Of a stretch of 64,000 nt of DNA, positions 49,406 to 59,465 are shown piece after piece. The notes under the pieces are model-generated. The model was not told the origin of the DNA and searched no databases. It saw nothing but the letters and a program-made list of their open reading frames with translations. The stretch lies in the NCBI RefSeq assembly GCF_000189275.1, contig NZ_AEVT01000062.1, positions 1 through 64,000 of the forward strand, written 5' to 3'. Positions within the stretch are counted from its first letter, which is position 1. Each line of letters starts with the position of its first letter. This DNA comes from Vibrio sinaloensis DSM 21326 (GTDB lineage: Bacteria > Pseudomonadota > Gammaproteobacteria > Enterobacterales > Vibrionaceae). Both the position numbers and the translations under genes were made by a program.

Positions 49406-51082
49406 TTAATATGTGTGTTCGTCAGGAATGATAAAGGTCATTCGCGTGTATTGATTATTTACCGCTTCAATATTGAGAGCGGCAATGCGGCCGAATTTGT
49501 TGGTCAGGCGTTTATCAACAATCTGCATTCCCAGCCCCGTGTGCTCTTGTGGTGGCGCAGTATAGCTCCCTGCATTGTCTTCCACTATCACCTTTTCACC
49601 TTGTGCCACTCTTTCACTGTAGATACGAACTTGACCTCCTTGCAATAAATTGGAGATCCCATGCTTTATCGCGTTCTCGACTAAAGGCTGGAGTGTGAAG
49701 CTAGGCAGTTTTCGATTGAGTAACGTATCGTCAATACAAATATCGACCTCTAAGCGGTCAGTGAAACGCGCTTTTTCAATGGTTAAATACGCATTCACAT
49801 GCTCTAATTCTTCTTTTAGTGTAACCGTTTCAATATCTTGTTTTAGGTTACTGCGGAAAAATCGCGATAAGTGTTGAATCAACTCACGTGCTTTGGTCGG
49901 GTCACGACGTACCACTGCACTGATGGTATTCAGAGCATTAAACAGAAAATGCGGGTTAACCTGAGCGTGCAACAGCTTTATCTCTGCTTGGGAAAGTAAC
50001 GTTTGTTTCTGTTGATAATCACCAAACAGTATTTGGCTAGAGAGTAACTGGGCAATGCCTTCAGCCATCGACATATTGATGGTGGAAAACAGCTTTCTTT
50101 TGGGCTCATACAGTTTAATCGTCCCAATGACGGAATCCCCAGCCCGCAACGGAATAATCAGTGCAGAGCCAAGCTTACACTCCGCGGATATCGAGCACTG
50201 ATAAGGTTTTTCTGCACCATCGAGATAAATGATGTCATCTTGTTGGATAGCGTCGAGAGTACTTTGTGAGGAAATAGGGGTGTTGGGTTTATGGTGGTCA
50301 TCGCCAATACCAACAAAGGCGAGTATCTTTTCATCATCGGTAATAGACACCGCACCCACATTGGTCTCCTCATAAACGATACGAGCAATTTTCTCTGCAT
50401 TTTGCACGTTAAAACCAGAGGCTAAGATGCCTACGGAACGTTCGGCAATATTGAGCGCTCTACGCGAAAATGTTGCCGAGTACTCTTCGAAGATAGTTTT
50501 GCGATCCTGCAGTATGCTCATAAACAGCGCAGCACCCACGGAATTGGCAATGATCATTGGAGCTGCGATTGCTGAGACCAGCGCATAAGCTTGATCAAAA
50601 GGTTTGGCTACGATCAGAATGATCAGCATTTGTACAATTTCAGCGATCAAAGTAATGGCAAATACGACACTTGGATTAAACAGTTGGTCAGATTTATTCT
50701 TACGTACAAAGTAGATGTGGAATAGGCCACCAATCAATCCTTCCGCGGTTGTCGATATCGCGCAGGCTAGGTCGGTAAACCCGCCCAAAGAGTAGCGATG
50801 TAAGCCACCTGTTAAACCAACAAAAAAGCCCACGACAGGTCCGCCAAACAAGCCCCCCATGACAGCTCCGATAGCACGAGTATTGGCGATTGCATCATTA
50901 ATCTGCAATCCAAAGTAGGTCCCCATGATGCAAAATAGAGAAAACAGCACGTAGACACTCAATTTATGGCTAAGGCGATTAGAGACATTGAGCAATGGCA
51001 AAAAGATGGGGGTTTTACTGAGCATATAAGCAAGAACCAGATAAACGCACATCTGTTGCAGTAGAGAGAGGATGAGATCCAT
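49406..51082 (-). CDS. btsS: BtsS (YehU), LytS-type pyruvate-sensing histidine kinase
   Basis: A 558-residue kinase (E. coli BtsS is 561) with a 5TM-LYT membrane region (residues 1-185, including GAVMGGLFGGPVVGFFVGLTGG), a GAF domain (about 215-345, with GIGDDHHKPNTPISS), the phosphorylation box HAQVNPHFLFNALNTISAV and an ATPase domain (NAIKHGI). In E. coli BtsS binds extracellular pyruvate. The close match through the sensor suggests the same ligand. It is divergent from aroF. Confidence 0.92.
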   Translation of the reverse strand: MDLILSLLQQMCVYLVLAYMLSKTPIFLPLLNVSNRLSHKLSVYVLFSLFCIMGTYFGLQINDAIANTRAIGAVMGGLFGGPVVGFFVGLTGGLHRYSLGGFTDLACAISTTAEGLIGGLFHIYFVRKNKSDQLFNPSVVFAITLIAEIVQMLIILIVAKPFDQAYALVSAIAAPMIIANSVGAALFMSILQDRKTIFEEYSATFSRRALNIAERSVGILASGFNVQNAEKIARIVYEETNVGAVSITDDEKILAFVGIGDDHHKPNTPISSQSTLDAIQQDDIIYLDGAEKPYQCSISAECKLGSALIIPLRAGDSVIGTIKLYEPKRKLFSTINMSMAEGIAQLLSSQILFGDYQQKQTLLSQAEIKLLHAQVNPHFLFNALNTISAVVRRDPTKARELIQHLSRFFRSNLKQDIETVTLKEELEHVNAYLTIEKARFTDRLEVDICIDDTLLNRKLPSFTLQPLVENAIKHGISNLLQGGQVRIYSERVAQGEKVIVEDNAGSYTAPPQEHTGLGMQIVDKRLTNKFGRIAALNIEAVNNQYTRMTFIIPDEHTY

Positions 51083-51183
51083 ATAAACTTTGCCTAGTGA
51101 TTTTGCTTTATTCTAGTGAAGTTTTCTGTCGGAAAGTATGGTTAAGCTTGCAGATCTGTCGAAAACACAGTAATTAATTGGAG

Positions 51184-51307
51184 TGTAAATATAAGTTTAC
51201 ACTGGTGTTTTTTGTAGTTTACGGTTGAAAAATTAATTTAGCCTGTTAATGTGTGCTTATTCACCACTCAATGCTATTGAATTATTGGGTGTAAAACAAA
51301 ATTTACA
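51184..51307 (+). promoter_or_regulatory. aroF promoter with three TyrR boxes
   Basis: Two boxes match TGTAAA-N6-TTTACA perfectly: 51184-51201 and 51290-51307. A weaker one, TGTTTT-N6-TTTACG, is at 51206-51223, 22 bp from the first, the strong/weak pairing typical of TyrR control. A plausible promoter is TTGAAA (51225-51230), 16 bp, TAATGT (51247-51252). The third box lies downstream of it and overlaps the AGG ribosome site of aroF. TyrR with tyrosine should repress. Confidence 0.82.
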
Positions 51308-51318
51308 GGTTGATGGTT

Positions 51319-52392
51319 ATGCAGAAAAGTGAACTAAGTAATATTAATATCAGTGATGAACAAGTTCTGATTACCCCAGAAGAACTTAAAGCGAAGTTGC
51401 CACTGAGTGATAATGCCCGTCGCTTTATTCAACAGTCACGTCAAACCATTGCCGATATTATTCATAAAAAAGATCACCGTTTACTGGTTGTGTGTGGCCC
51501 TTGCTCTATTCACGACCTTGATGCTGCGAAAGAGTATGCGAAGCGATTAAAACAGCTGTCAGAGCAATTGAGTGATCAACTGTACATTGTTATGCGTGTT
51601 TACTTTGAGAAGCCGCGTACCACTGTGGGTTGGAAAGGTCTCATTAACGACCCTCATCTCGACGGGACTTTCGACATTGAGCACGGCCTTCATGTTGGTC
51701 GCGAGTTATTAGTTGAACTGGCAGAGATGGAGATCCCACTGGCAACAGAAGCTCTTGATCCAATCAGCCCCCAATACCTTGCTGATACATTTAGTTGGGC
51801 AGCCATTGGTGCTCGTACTACTGAATCGCAAACCCACCGAGAAATGGCAAGTGGCCTTTCAATGCCAATTGGTTTCAAAAACGGCACTGACGGCAGCTTA
51901 GCGACAGCAATCAATGCGATGCAAGCCGCTTCATCTAGCCACCGCTTTATGGGGATTAACCGTGAAGGTCAAGTTGCCCTTCTAACAACACAAGGCAATC
52001 CTAATGGCCACGTGATCTTGCGTGGTGGTAAACAGACAAACTACGATTCTGTTTCTGTTACTGAATGTGAGCAAGACATGGCGAAACACGGCCTAGATGC
52101 TTCGTTGATGGTTGATTGTAGCCACGCCAACTCACGCAAAGACTTCCGTCGTCAACCTTTAGTGGCAGAAGATGTCATTCATCAAATTCGCGAAGGTAAC
52201 AAATCGATTATCGGTTTGATGATTGAAAGCCATATCAACGAAGGCAATCAGCCGTCAGATATACCGCTCAATGAAATGCAATACGGCGTTTCTATTACCG
52301 ATGCCTGTATCAATTGGGATACAACTGAGGCACTATTACGTCATGCGCACGAGGAGCTAGTTCCTTTCCTAGAAAATCGCTTGAAAGGGTAG
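51319..52392 (+). CDS. aroF: AroF, tyrosine-sensitive DAHP synthase
   Basis: Condenses PEP and erythrose-4-phosphate, the first step of aromatic amino acid synthesis. Signatures: LLVVCGPCSIHD, MRVYFEKPRTTVGWKGLINDP, ARTTESQTHREMASGLSMP and VDCSHANSRKD. ATG 51319 gives 357 residues beginning MQKSELSN, like E. coli AroF (MQKDALNN); TTG 51310 and ATG 51313 are too close to the AGG at 51307-51309. Pairing with tyrA and TyrR boxes favour the Tyr-sensitive isozyme. Confidence 0.93.
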   Translation: MQKSELSNINISDEQVLITPEELKAKLPLSDNARRFIQQSRQTIADIIHKKDHRLLVVCGPCSIHDLDAAKEYAKRLKQLSEQLSDQLYIVMRVYFEKPRTTVGWKGLINDPHLDGTFDIEHGLHVGRELLVELAEMEIPLATEALDPISPQYLADTFSWAAIGARTTESQTHREMASGLSMPIGFKNGTDGSLATAINAMQAASSSHRFMGINREGQVALLTTQGNPNGHVILRGGKQTNYDSVSVTECEQDMAKHGLDASLMVDCSHANSRKDFRRQPLVAEDVIHQIREGNKSIIGLMIESHINEGNQPSDIPLNEMQYGVSITDACINWDTTEALLRHAHEELVPFLENRLKG

Positions 52393-52430
52393 ATAGGATC
52401 GCCTGATCCTAAAGAGCACAAGGAATATCA

Positions 52431-53558
52431 ATGGCCGTTGAATTGAATGAATTGCGTGACCAAATAGACGCAGTCGATAAACAAATTCTGGATTTATTAG
52501 CACAAAGACTTTCTTTAGTTGAGAAAGTCGGTGAAGTGAAAAGCGAGCATGGGTTGCCGATCTATGCGCCTGATCGCGAAGCGGCAATGCTGGCTTCTCG
52601 CCGTGAAGAGGCTGAGAAAAAAGGTGTTCCGCCTCAGCTCATCGAGGATATTTTGCGCCGTACTATGCGCGAATCGTATGCCAGTGAAAAAGACTCGGGC
52701 TTTAAATGCCTAAATCCTGATTTACGCTCTGTGGTAATTGTCGGTGGTAAAGGTCAACTCGGTGGCTTGTTCGGACGTATGTTTACCTTATCTGGCTACG
52801 ATGTGAAAGTGCTGGGCAGTCAGGATTGGCACAAGGCGGACGAAATACTGGATAACGCTGGAATGGTGGTTGTCACGGTGCCGATTCACCTCACTGAAGG
52901 CGTGATTGAGCGGCTGTCTTCGTTACCAGAAGATTGCATCTTGTGTGATTTAACCTCGATTAAGTCTAAACCGCTGCAAGCCATGTTAAACGTGCACCAA
53001 GGCCCTGTCGTAGGTTTGCACCCTATGTTTGGCCCCGACGTACCAAGTCTAGCCAAGCAAGTTATCGTGTACTGTGACGGACGTGGTGAGGAAAGTTACC
53101 AATGGCTATTGAAGCAGTTCTCTATCTGGGGAGCAAGCTTGTGCCAGATAGATGCGAAAGAGCACGATCATGGTATGACGTTAATCCAAGCACTGCGCCA
53201 CTTTACGTCATTTGCGTATGGTCTACATCTAAGCCGAGAAAATCCAAGCATAGATAAGCTGTTGCAGCTGAGTTCTCCGATATACCGATTGGAGTTAGCC
53301 ATGGTTGGCCGTTTGTTTGGTCAAGATCCAAATTTGTACGGTGATATCATTCTTTCATCGGATGAAAACATCGAGATGATCAAGCGCTTCCACCGTTGTT
53401 TCGGTGAGGCTCTAAACATTCTGGATGGTAAAGACAAGCAAACCTTTGTTGAAAGCTTTAATAAAGTGAGCGACTGGTTTGGTGATTATTCACAGCAATT
53501 TATGCACGAAAGCCAGAACTTACTCAAACAGGCGAATGATTCTATCCATCGTGGCTAA
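52431..53558 (+). CDS. tyrA: TyrA, chorismate mutase/prephenate dehydrogenase
   Basis: Bifunctional enzyme for tyrosine synthesis. The N-terminal AroQ-type mutase (1-90, with [22 protein letters not shown]) is fused to an NAD-binding dehydrogenase ([18 protein letters not shown]). Length is 375 residues. It follows aroF by 38 bp and should share TyrR control. A terminator follows. Confidence 0.96.
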   Translation: MAVELNELRDQIDAVDKQILDLLAQRLSLVEKVGEVKSEHGLPIYAPDREAAMLASRREEAEKKGVPPQLIEDILRRTMRESYASEKDSGFKCLNPDLRSVVIVGGKGQLGGLFGRMFTLSGYDVKVLGSQDWHKADEILDNAGMVVVTVPIHLTEGVIERLSSLPEDCILCDLTSIKSKPLQAMLNVHQGPVVGLHPMFGPDVPSLAKQVIVYCDGRGEESYQWLLKQFSIWGASLCQIDAKEHDHGMTLIQALRHFTSFAYGLHLSRENPSIDKLLQLSSPIYRLELAMVGRLFGQDPNLYGDIILSSDENIEMIKRFHRCFGEALNILDGKDKQTFVESFNKVSDWFGDYSQQFMHESQNLLKQANDSIHRG

Positions 53559-53571
53559 ACATGAGCAATGA

Positions 53572-53602
53572 AAAAAGAGCGACCATTAGGTCGCTCTTTT
53601 GT
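53572..53602. terminator. Terminator between tyrA and the M23 gene
   Basis: AAAAGAGCGACC pairs with GGTCGCTCTTTT across ATTA. A-rich on the left and T-rich on the right, so it can serve both convergent genes. Confidence 0.9.
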
Positions 53603-53616
53603 TATTGATGCAGTAT

Positions 53617-54630
53617 CTATTGAACAGTAAGAATATCGGTTGATGGTTCTTGGTCATTTTTAACCGTGTCGACAGAGCTGTCTTGATATGGTTTGTTCGT
53701 TAAGTTCACTTGTAAGCGAACCGTGTTATCAATCAGCTTAACCAATGGTGCCCACTTCACTTTCTTCTCTTTTTCAAACAGGTAGTTAAAATTCTCTGGG
53801 CTCCAGTCCATAGTGTATTGAGGGTTGAGAGGACGGCCCAAGAAACGCACTTCGTAATGTAAGTGAGGGCCCGTCGAGTTACCTGAATTACCGCAGGTTG
53901 CAATCAAATCACCTTTACTGACAAACTGACCACTGCGAACTTTAAAGCGTGATAGGTGAGCGTAAGAGCTCATAAAACCGAAAGAGTGTCGGACTGTCAG
54001 GTAATTTCCGTAGCCTTTGGAGCTAGGTCGTACCGTTTCTACCACCCCATCTGCGGGAGCATAGATCTCTTCGCCACGCTTACAGGTAAGGTCGATACCC
54101 GAATGAGTGTGGCGCTTACCAGTAATCGGATTGGTTCGACGACCAAAAGAGGAAGAGATACGTTGGTATTGCATTGGACTGTCGTTTGGAATCATGCGGA
54201 ACATGGTTGCGCGCACGGCAGAATCGACAGCTGCCGCATCAAGGCGATCTTCTAGGTTGTAATCACCTAAGCTCTCTTCATTCGCTAAGCCCAATACCGA
54301 TTCCACATCGAAGACACGTTTACCCAGTAGGGTGATTTCATTCTTCTTATCTTCCAGCTCTTGAGTTACGGCATGAGTTTCATTGATCTGCTCTGCGTAT
54401 AACTGCTCCAACTCAGCATTTTGCTGTTCTGCTTCACTCAACTGAGCTAATAGCTGGTTGTATTGCGCCTGTTTGGTTAGATCTTGTTGCCAGTTATGAT
54501 AGAAATAAGCTCCAGCCGCTAAGGTGCCTAAAGGAATGGCACTCAGCAAGCAAATAAGCGCTTTTCTTGATACATGGAAGTGTTGCATCCCAGCAGACGC
54601 TGGAATGGAAATGGTTATTTTGTTAGACAT
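53617..54630 (-). CDS. M23-family (LytM) murein endopeptidase, membrane-anchored
   Basis: A 337-residue protein with one N-terminal membrane helix (about 20-45, ALICLLSAIPLGTLAAGAYFY), a coiled coil (about 50-110) and a C-terminal M23 zinc peptidase. Zinc residues are visible in HTHSGIDL (HxxxD) and PHLHYEV (HxH), so the enzyme should be active, cutting peptidoglycan cross-links. ATG 54630 is used; GTG 54654 would add eight residues and overlap plzA. Either way the two genes are coupled. Confidence 0.87.
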   Translation of the reverse strand: MSNKITISIPASAGMQHFHVSRKALICLLSAIPLGTLAAGAYFYHNWQQDLTKQAQYNQLLAQLSEAEQQNAELEQLYAEQINETHAVTQELEDKKNEITLLGKRVFDVESVLGLANEESLGDYNLEDRLDAAAVDSAVRATMFRMIPNDSPMQYQRISSSFGRRTNPITGKRHTHSGIDLTCKRGEEIYAPADGVVETVRPSSKGYGNYLTVRHSFGFMSSYAHLSRFKVRSGQFVSKGDLIATCGNSGNSTGPHLHYEVRFLGRPLNPQYTMDWSPENFNYLFEKEKKVKWAPLVKLIDNTVRLQVNLTNKPYQDSSVDTVKNDQEPSTDILTVQ

Positions 54631-54640
54631 ACTGCTTTCG

Positions 54641-55012
54641 TCAGGTGTATTCACCTAGGTCAGATAAGTGCTCGATATCTCGATGCAGCAACTCATCATC
54701 ACCTACATTCAATTCTACTAATCGCTTCAGATGTCCGATACTCTCAATATCAATATGATCAATGCTTAGACGAATCATATTGTTATTAAGTCCAACAATA
54801 TTCCCTGTAAGTTGGATCGTGACATCACTTCCTGGAAGCGTAAACTCAACATCAACTTGTTCATTCACATCCAATAGGGCAGATTGTTGGCAATCAATCA
54901 ATAAGCCATGCAAGGACAAGTCACTGATTGAGGCATCAACGGCACTCATACCTTGACTCAATACTGCTTGGGCGCGATAAACAATACGCGAAAAACGACG
55001 GCGTTCTATCAT
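54641..55012 (-). CDS. plzA: PlzA, PilZ-domain c-di-GMP receptor
   Basis: A 123-residue single PilZ domain. The c-di-GMP motifs are present: the arginine-rich RRRFSR at residues 4-9 (RxxxR) and D-x-S-x-x-G as DLSLHG at about 31-36. It corresponds by position and sequence to the V. cholerae protein called PlzA (VC0697). It lies just upstream of the M23 peptidase gene, hinting at a link between c-di-GMP and the cell wall, but that is inference. Confidence 0.88.
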   Translation of the reverse strand: MIERRRFSRIVYRAQAVLSQGMSAVDASISDLSLHGLLIDCQQSALLDVNEQVDVEFTLPGSDVTIQLTGNIVGLNNNMIRLSIDHIDIESIGHLKRLVELNVGDDELLHRDIEHLSDLGEYT

Positions 55013-55132
55013 AGTCTTCTCTCTTAATTCGAACTCTCAGAGTACCAAAATTAATAGCCGAGCTATGCGGAGTCGTTCGCATTATTTAGCTTCTCAAAGT
55101 AGGCCGATTACCCGTATTGTGAGCTATATAAT

Positions 55133-55159
55133 AAAGGCCGCTAATTTAAGCGGCCTTTG
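55133..55159. terminator. Hairpin between ettA and plzA
   Basis: AAAGGCCGC pairs with GCGGCCTTT across TAATTTAA. It lies 37 bp after the ettA stop and probably ends ettA on the minus strand, though the T-run is short. Confidence 0.7.
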
Positions 55160-55195
55160 AGCAAATTTCAAGCGCTTGTGTTTACACTTAGCTAA

Positions 55196-56863
55196 TTACT
55201 TAGCAATACGCTTGTATTTGATGCGATGCGGCTCTGCTGCTTCAGGACCTAAGGTCTTCTTCAGCCACTCCATGTACTCAGTATAGTTACCTTCGTAGAA
55301 GTTCACTTGGCCTTCGTCACGGTAGTCAATGATATGAGTCGCGATACGGTCTAGGAACCAACGGTCGTGTGAGATAACCATCGCACAACCAGGGAACTCT
55401 AGTAGGGCTTCTTCTAGTGCACGCAGTGTTTCAACATCAAGGTCGTTGGTTGGTTCATCGAGCAGCAGCACGTTACCGCCAGCTTTTAGCAGCTTAGCAA
55501 GGTGTACGCGGTTACGTTCACCACCTGATAGCTCGCCAATCACTTTTTGTTGGTCACTGCCTTTGAAGTTAAAGCGTGAACAGTAGGCACGAGCAGGAAT
55601 TTCGAAGTTGTTGATCTTGATGATATCAGCACCTTCAGAAATCTCTTGGTATACCGTTTTCGTGTCATCCATAGAATCACGGAACTGATCCACAGAGGCA
55701 AGCTTAACCGTCTCACCCATTTCCACTGTACCGGAATCAGGCTGTTCAGTACCGCTTAGCATCTTGAATAGGGTGGATTTACCTGCACCGTTGGCACCGA
55801 TAATGCCGACAATCGCACCTTTAGGAATGCTGAATGAAAGGTCATCGATTAGCACGCGGCCGTCGAAAGACTTGCTGAGGTTATTTACTTCAATAACCTT
55901 GTCGCCTAGACGCTCACCAGGTGGGATGAACAGTTCGTTCGTTTCGTTACGCTTCTGACGATCACCGCTTTGCAGTTCTTCGAAACGAGCCATACGCGCT
56001 TTAGACTTAGACTGACGACCTTTAGGGTTTTGACGAACCCACTCAAGTTCTTTCTCAATCGTCTTCTGACGAGCTTTTTCTTGAGAGGCTTCTTGTTGCA
56101 GACGCGCGTCTTTTTGCTCGAGCCAAGAAGTGTAGTTGCCTTGCCATGGGATACCTTCACCACGGTCAAGTTCAAGAATCCAGCCTGCCGCGTTATCTAG
56201 GAAATAACGGTCGTGGGTGATCGCCACAACAGTACCGGTGTAATCCACAAGGAAACGTTCTAGCCACGCAACAGATTCAGCATCCAAGTGGTTGGTTGGT
56301 TCGTCGAGTAGTAGCATATCTGGTTTAGAAAGAAGCAGGCGACAGATTGCTACACGGCGGCGTTCACCACCAGATAGGTGTTCAATTTTCTGGTCCCATT
56401 CTGGTAGGCGCAATGCATCCGCAGCGCGCTCTAGAGCATTTTCTAGGTTGTGACCTTCTTTAGCTTGGATTAGCGCTTCAAGCTCACCTTGCTCTTTTGC
56501 TAACGCATCAAAGTCTGCGTCAGGTTCAGCGTAGGCTGCATATACTTCATCAAGACGCTTCATTGCACCTGCAACGTCAGAAACGGCTTCTTCGACAATC
56601 TCGCGAACCGTTTTGGATTCGTCTAGCACTGGCTCCTGAGGGAGGTAACCAACGTTTAACCCCGGTTGTGGGCGCGCTTCGCCATCAATATCGGTATCGA
56701 TACCCGCCATGATACGCAGTAGGGTTGATTTACCTGCACCGTTTAGACCCAAAACACCGATTTTAGCGCCAGGGAAGAAGCTTAGAGAGATGTCTTTCAG
56801 AATTTGACGCTTAGGTGGCACAATCTTGCTCACCCGCGACATGGTATATACGTATTCAGCCAT
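55196..56863 (-). CDS. ettA: EttA, energy-dependent translational throttle ABC-F ATPase
   Basis: A 555-residue ABC-F protein gating the first peptide bond by binding the ribosomal E site according to the ATP/ADP ratio. Two ATPase halves: GLNGAGKST with LSGGERRRVAICRLL, and GANGAGKST with LSGGERNRVHLAKLL, with DEPTNHLD and DEPTNDLD. The N-terminus MAEYVYTMSRVSKIVPPKR matches E. coli EttA, as does the length. Confidence 0.97.
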   Translation of the reverse strand: MAEYVYTMSRVSKIVPPKRQILKDISLSFFPGAKIGVLGLNGAGKSTLLRIMAGIDTDIDGEARPQPGLNVGYLPQEPVLDESKTVREIVEEAVSDVAGAMKRLDEVYAAYAEPDADFDALAKEQGELEALIQAKEGHNLENALERAADALRLPEWDQKIEHLSGGERRRVAICRLLLSKPDMLLLDEPTNHLDAESVAWLERFLVDYTGTVVAITHDRYFLDNAAGWILELDRGEGIPWQGNYTSWLEQKDARLQQEASQEKARQKTIEKELEWVRQNPKGRQSKSKARMARFEELQSGDRQKRNETNELFIPPGERLGDKVIEVNNLSKSFDGRVLIDDLSFSIPKGAIVGIIGANGAGKSTLFKMLSGTEQPDSGTVEMGETVKLASVDQFRDSMDDTKTVYQEISEGADIIKINNFEIPARAYCSRFNFKGSDQQKVIGELSGGERNRVHLAKLLKAGGNVLLLDEPTNDLDVETLRALEEALLEFPGCAMVISHDRWFLDRIATHIIDYRDEGQVNFYEGNYTEYMEWLKKTLGPEAAEPHRIKYKRIAK

Positions 56864-57122
56864 TGCCGATCGTTCCTAAAATTTCAATTCACGTAAATGG
56901 CTATTTTATACCAAGACGAGGCGCTTTGTTACTCCCTATAACGTCTTCCAATTAAAATGGTCCTCTCTATTGATGCTTTACTGACCAAGCTTGTGTGCAA
57001 AGCAAGCGGAGCGTCACAGTTGTGTGAATTTATTATTATTTACATCTAGGAGCTTTACAGGACTGCGTAGAATAAGCCTTAATTAGGAACTTAATTGACT
57101 ATTCTCAACGGGAAGAGAATCT

Positions 57123-59078
57123 ATGATGCTGACGTTTTCCAAGCCGCTGCATCGCATTCCTTCATCTTTGCTCGCTCTAGCATCGATGGTTTGCAGCGCA
57201 AGTTATGCCTCTTCAGCAATGGCACTCGACTTAACACAACAAAGGGCTATCTACGACCAAGCTCAGAGCTTATTAGACAAAAAGGATGTCGCTGGTTTCC
57301 AAGCCATCCGCAATCAGATCGCTAACTACTCACTAACGCCGTACGTCGACTATCGTGCCTTTCTTATCGATATTGGTCAGAGAACGCCTGCGCAAGTAGA
57401 AGCGTTCATCGCAGAACATAAAACCTTTCCATTTTCTGGACGTATTCGTGCACCGTACATAAACAGTTTGGCTAAACAGAAAGACTGGCAAACCTTACTT
57501 GAATTTCAGCAGGTTGAGCCGCGCGGGGAAACGTATCAATGTCACTACTACAACGCTTTGTACCAACAAGGTGATAGCAAACGTGCTTTTGTTGGTGCCG
57601 AAAAATTGTGGCATTCAGGTAAGTCGATCTCATCAGCATGTGACCCGTTATTCAGCGCTTGGGATAAGGCGGGATTAAGAACGGATGAGCAGATATTGCA
57701 ACGAATGCAGCTGGCATTTGAAGCGAGAAACGGTTCATTAATGAACTACTTAATCAAGCAAGTGGATTCTGACAAAGCGAAACAACAAGCGAATGAAATG
57801 AAAGCTTTGTTCAGCAAGCCTGAAACAGTTGCTCAATTTGCGCGATCTCATCCAGCCACCGATTTTTACCGTCAACAGGCTGAGCAAGGTTTGAGAAAGC
57901 TGGCCAGAATAGATGTAAAGCAAGCTCAGAAACGCTACGCTGAAGTGGTGAAAGCGCAGCAATTTTCCACGGAGAAAGCGCAGCAGTTGGCGGATTATTT
58001 AGCGTTTCGTTTAATCAATACTGACTCAGACGCATTGGCCAAATGGCGAGATAGTAAAATTGCAACATCAAGCAGTGATGTTCTGATTGAGCGTCGTGTT
58101 CGCTTGGCGATTCAACATGCCGATTGGCCCGCAATTCAGCGCTGGATTGGCCTTTTATCCGAAGACAAGCAAACCAGCTTACGTTGGCAGTATTGGCTGG
58201 GGCGCAGTGAAATTGCGTTAGGTGACAAAGCTAAGGGCCAACAGAGAATGGAGACATTGGTTGGTCAACGGAACTTCTACAGCGTAGCGGCAGCAAAAGA
58301 AGTGCGTCGCTCGATCAACTATCCGGTGTCCAGTTTACAGCTCGATAAGACGGTGATTGCGGCATTTAACCCGTCATTGAATCGTATTGCTGAGCTAGTT
58401 GAGCGAGATAAAATTGCAGCGGCTAAAAGTGAATGGCGTTGGCTTCTACGGCGTGCAGATGCCAAGCAAAAAGAGATGCTGGCAGCTTACGCGTCTTACA
58501 AGCGTTGGCATAATCTAACGGTAACGGCGAGCATTGAAGCGAAGATGTGGGATAACATGCGACTGCGCTTCCCGGTTGCTCATCGCTGGTGGTTTGATTT
58601 CTATGGTGAGAAGCACAGTATTAACCCGATCACTTTGATGTCTTTGGCTCGACAGGAAAGTGCCTTAGATGTGGAAGCGCGTTCGCCAGTCGGAGCTCGC
58701 GGTATTATGCAGATCATGCCGACAACCGCGAAATACACGGCTCGCAAATATCAGCTCAGCTACCAAGGCTCCAACGACTTGTATCAAGTTGGCAAGAACA
58801 TAGAAATTGGCAGCCATTACTTGAAAGGATTATTGGAGCAATACGATAACAATCGAATTTTCGCATTTGCTGCGTATAATGCTGGACCACATAGAGTGAA
58901 AACTTGGCGCGGACGTACCCAAGGTAAATTAGATGCCTATGCGTTTATAGAAGCGATTCCGTTCAAAGAAACGCGAGGGTATGTACAAAACATTTTGATG
59001 TTCGAAACCTATTATCGAGACCTTCTTGGTGTAGATGGTGCTTTCCTCAATCAAAATGAGATCGCGACTAAGTACTAG
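57123..59078 (+). CDS. slt: Slt, soluble lytic murein transglycosylase
   Basis: A periplasmic enzyme cutting glycan strands to anhydro-MurNAc ends, the source of substrates for NagZ and AnmK. A signal peptide ends near SSAMA, followed by a long helical superhelix (about 40-450) and a C-terminal catalytic domain with the glutamate in ARQESALD and GARGIMQIMPTTA. Length is 651 residues. trpR follows 16 bp downstream, the E. coli order. Confidence 0.95.
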   Translation: MMLTFSKPLHRIPSSLLALASMVCSASYASSAMALDLTQQRAIYDQAQSLLDKKDVAGFQAIRNQIANYSLTPYVDYRAFLIDIGQRTPAQVEAFIAEHKTFPFSGRIRAPYINSLAKQKDWQTLLEFQQVEPRGETYQCHYYNALYQQGDSKRAFVGAEKLWHSGKSISSACDPLFSAWDKAGLRTDEQILQRMQLAFEARNGSLMNYLIKQVDSDKAKQQANEMKALFSKPETVAQFARSHPATDFYRQQAEQGLRKLARIDVKQAQKRYAEVVKAQQFSTEKAQQLADYLAFRLINTDSDALAKWRDSKIATSSSDVLIERRVRLAIQHADWPAIQRWIGLLSEDKQTSLRWQYWLGRSEIALGDKAKGQQRMETLVGQRNFYSVAAAKEVRRSINYPVSSLQLDKTVIAAFNPSLNRIAELVERDKIAAAKSEWRWLLRRADAKQKEMLAAYASYKRWHNLTVTASIEAKMWDNMRLRFPVAHRWWFDFYGEKHSINPITLMSLARQESALDVEARSPVGARGIMQIMPTTAKYTARKYQLSYQGSNDLYQVGKNIEIGSHYLKGLLEQYDNNRIFAFAAYNAGPHRVKTWRGRTQGKLDAYAFIEAIPFKETRGYVQNILMFETYYRDLLGVDGAFLNQNEIATKY

Positions 59079-59094
59079 AAGGCAGTGAAATTAA

Positions 59095-59388
59095 ATGGCA
59101 GCACAACCTGAGTATACCGACTGGCAACAGATCTTAGATTTGATTAAAGACAGCAGTGAAAGTGGTCAACATGAAATGTTGCTGACTATGCTGCTGACCT
59201 CTGACGAAAGGGATGCCTTGATTGCTCGAGTGAATATTTTCAGAGAGTTGTTACAAGGCGATTTATCACAACGCCAAATTAGTCAGATGTTGGGGGTGGG
59301 TATTGCGACCATCACTCGCGGCTCGAATGAGCTTAAGTCGAAAAGTGAACAGGAAAAACAGCTCTTGGCGATGCTGCTGAAAAATTAA
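59095..59388 (+). CDS. trpR: TrpR, tryptophan-dependent repressor
   Basis: A 97-residue all-helical repressor that binds operators when loaded with tryptophan. The HTH reads LSQRQISQMLGVGIATITRGSNELK, nearly that of E. coli TrpR. It is probably co-transcribed with slt. No good trp operator was found within this window. Confidence 0.95.
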   Translation: MAAQPEYTDWQQILDLIKDSSESGQHEMLLTMLLTSDERDALIARVNIFRELLQGDLSQRQISQMLGVGIATITRGSNELKSKSEQEKQLLAMLLKN

Positions 59389-59423
59389 ATTAATTATCTG
59401 CGCGTGAATGACTGCAAATAAAC

Positions 59424-59454
59424 AAAAAGGTGCCTCCTGAGGCACCTTTTTTTA
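59424..59454. terminator. Bidirectional terminator between trpR and yjjX
   Basis: AAAAAGGTGCCTC pairs with GAGGCACCTTTTT across a CT loop with T7 after it, between convergent genes. Confidence 0.92.
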
Positions 59455-59465
59455 ATGCTTATGCT

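Noticed and set aside
57095..57325. Open frame starting before slt
   Set aside because: It overlaps the slt signal peptide in another frame, and its product has no domain-like features.
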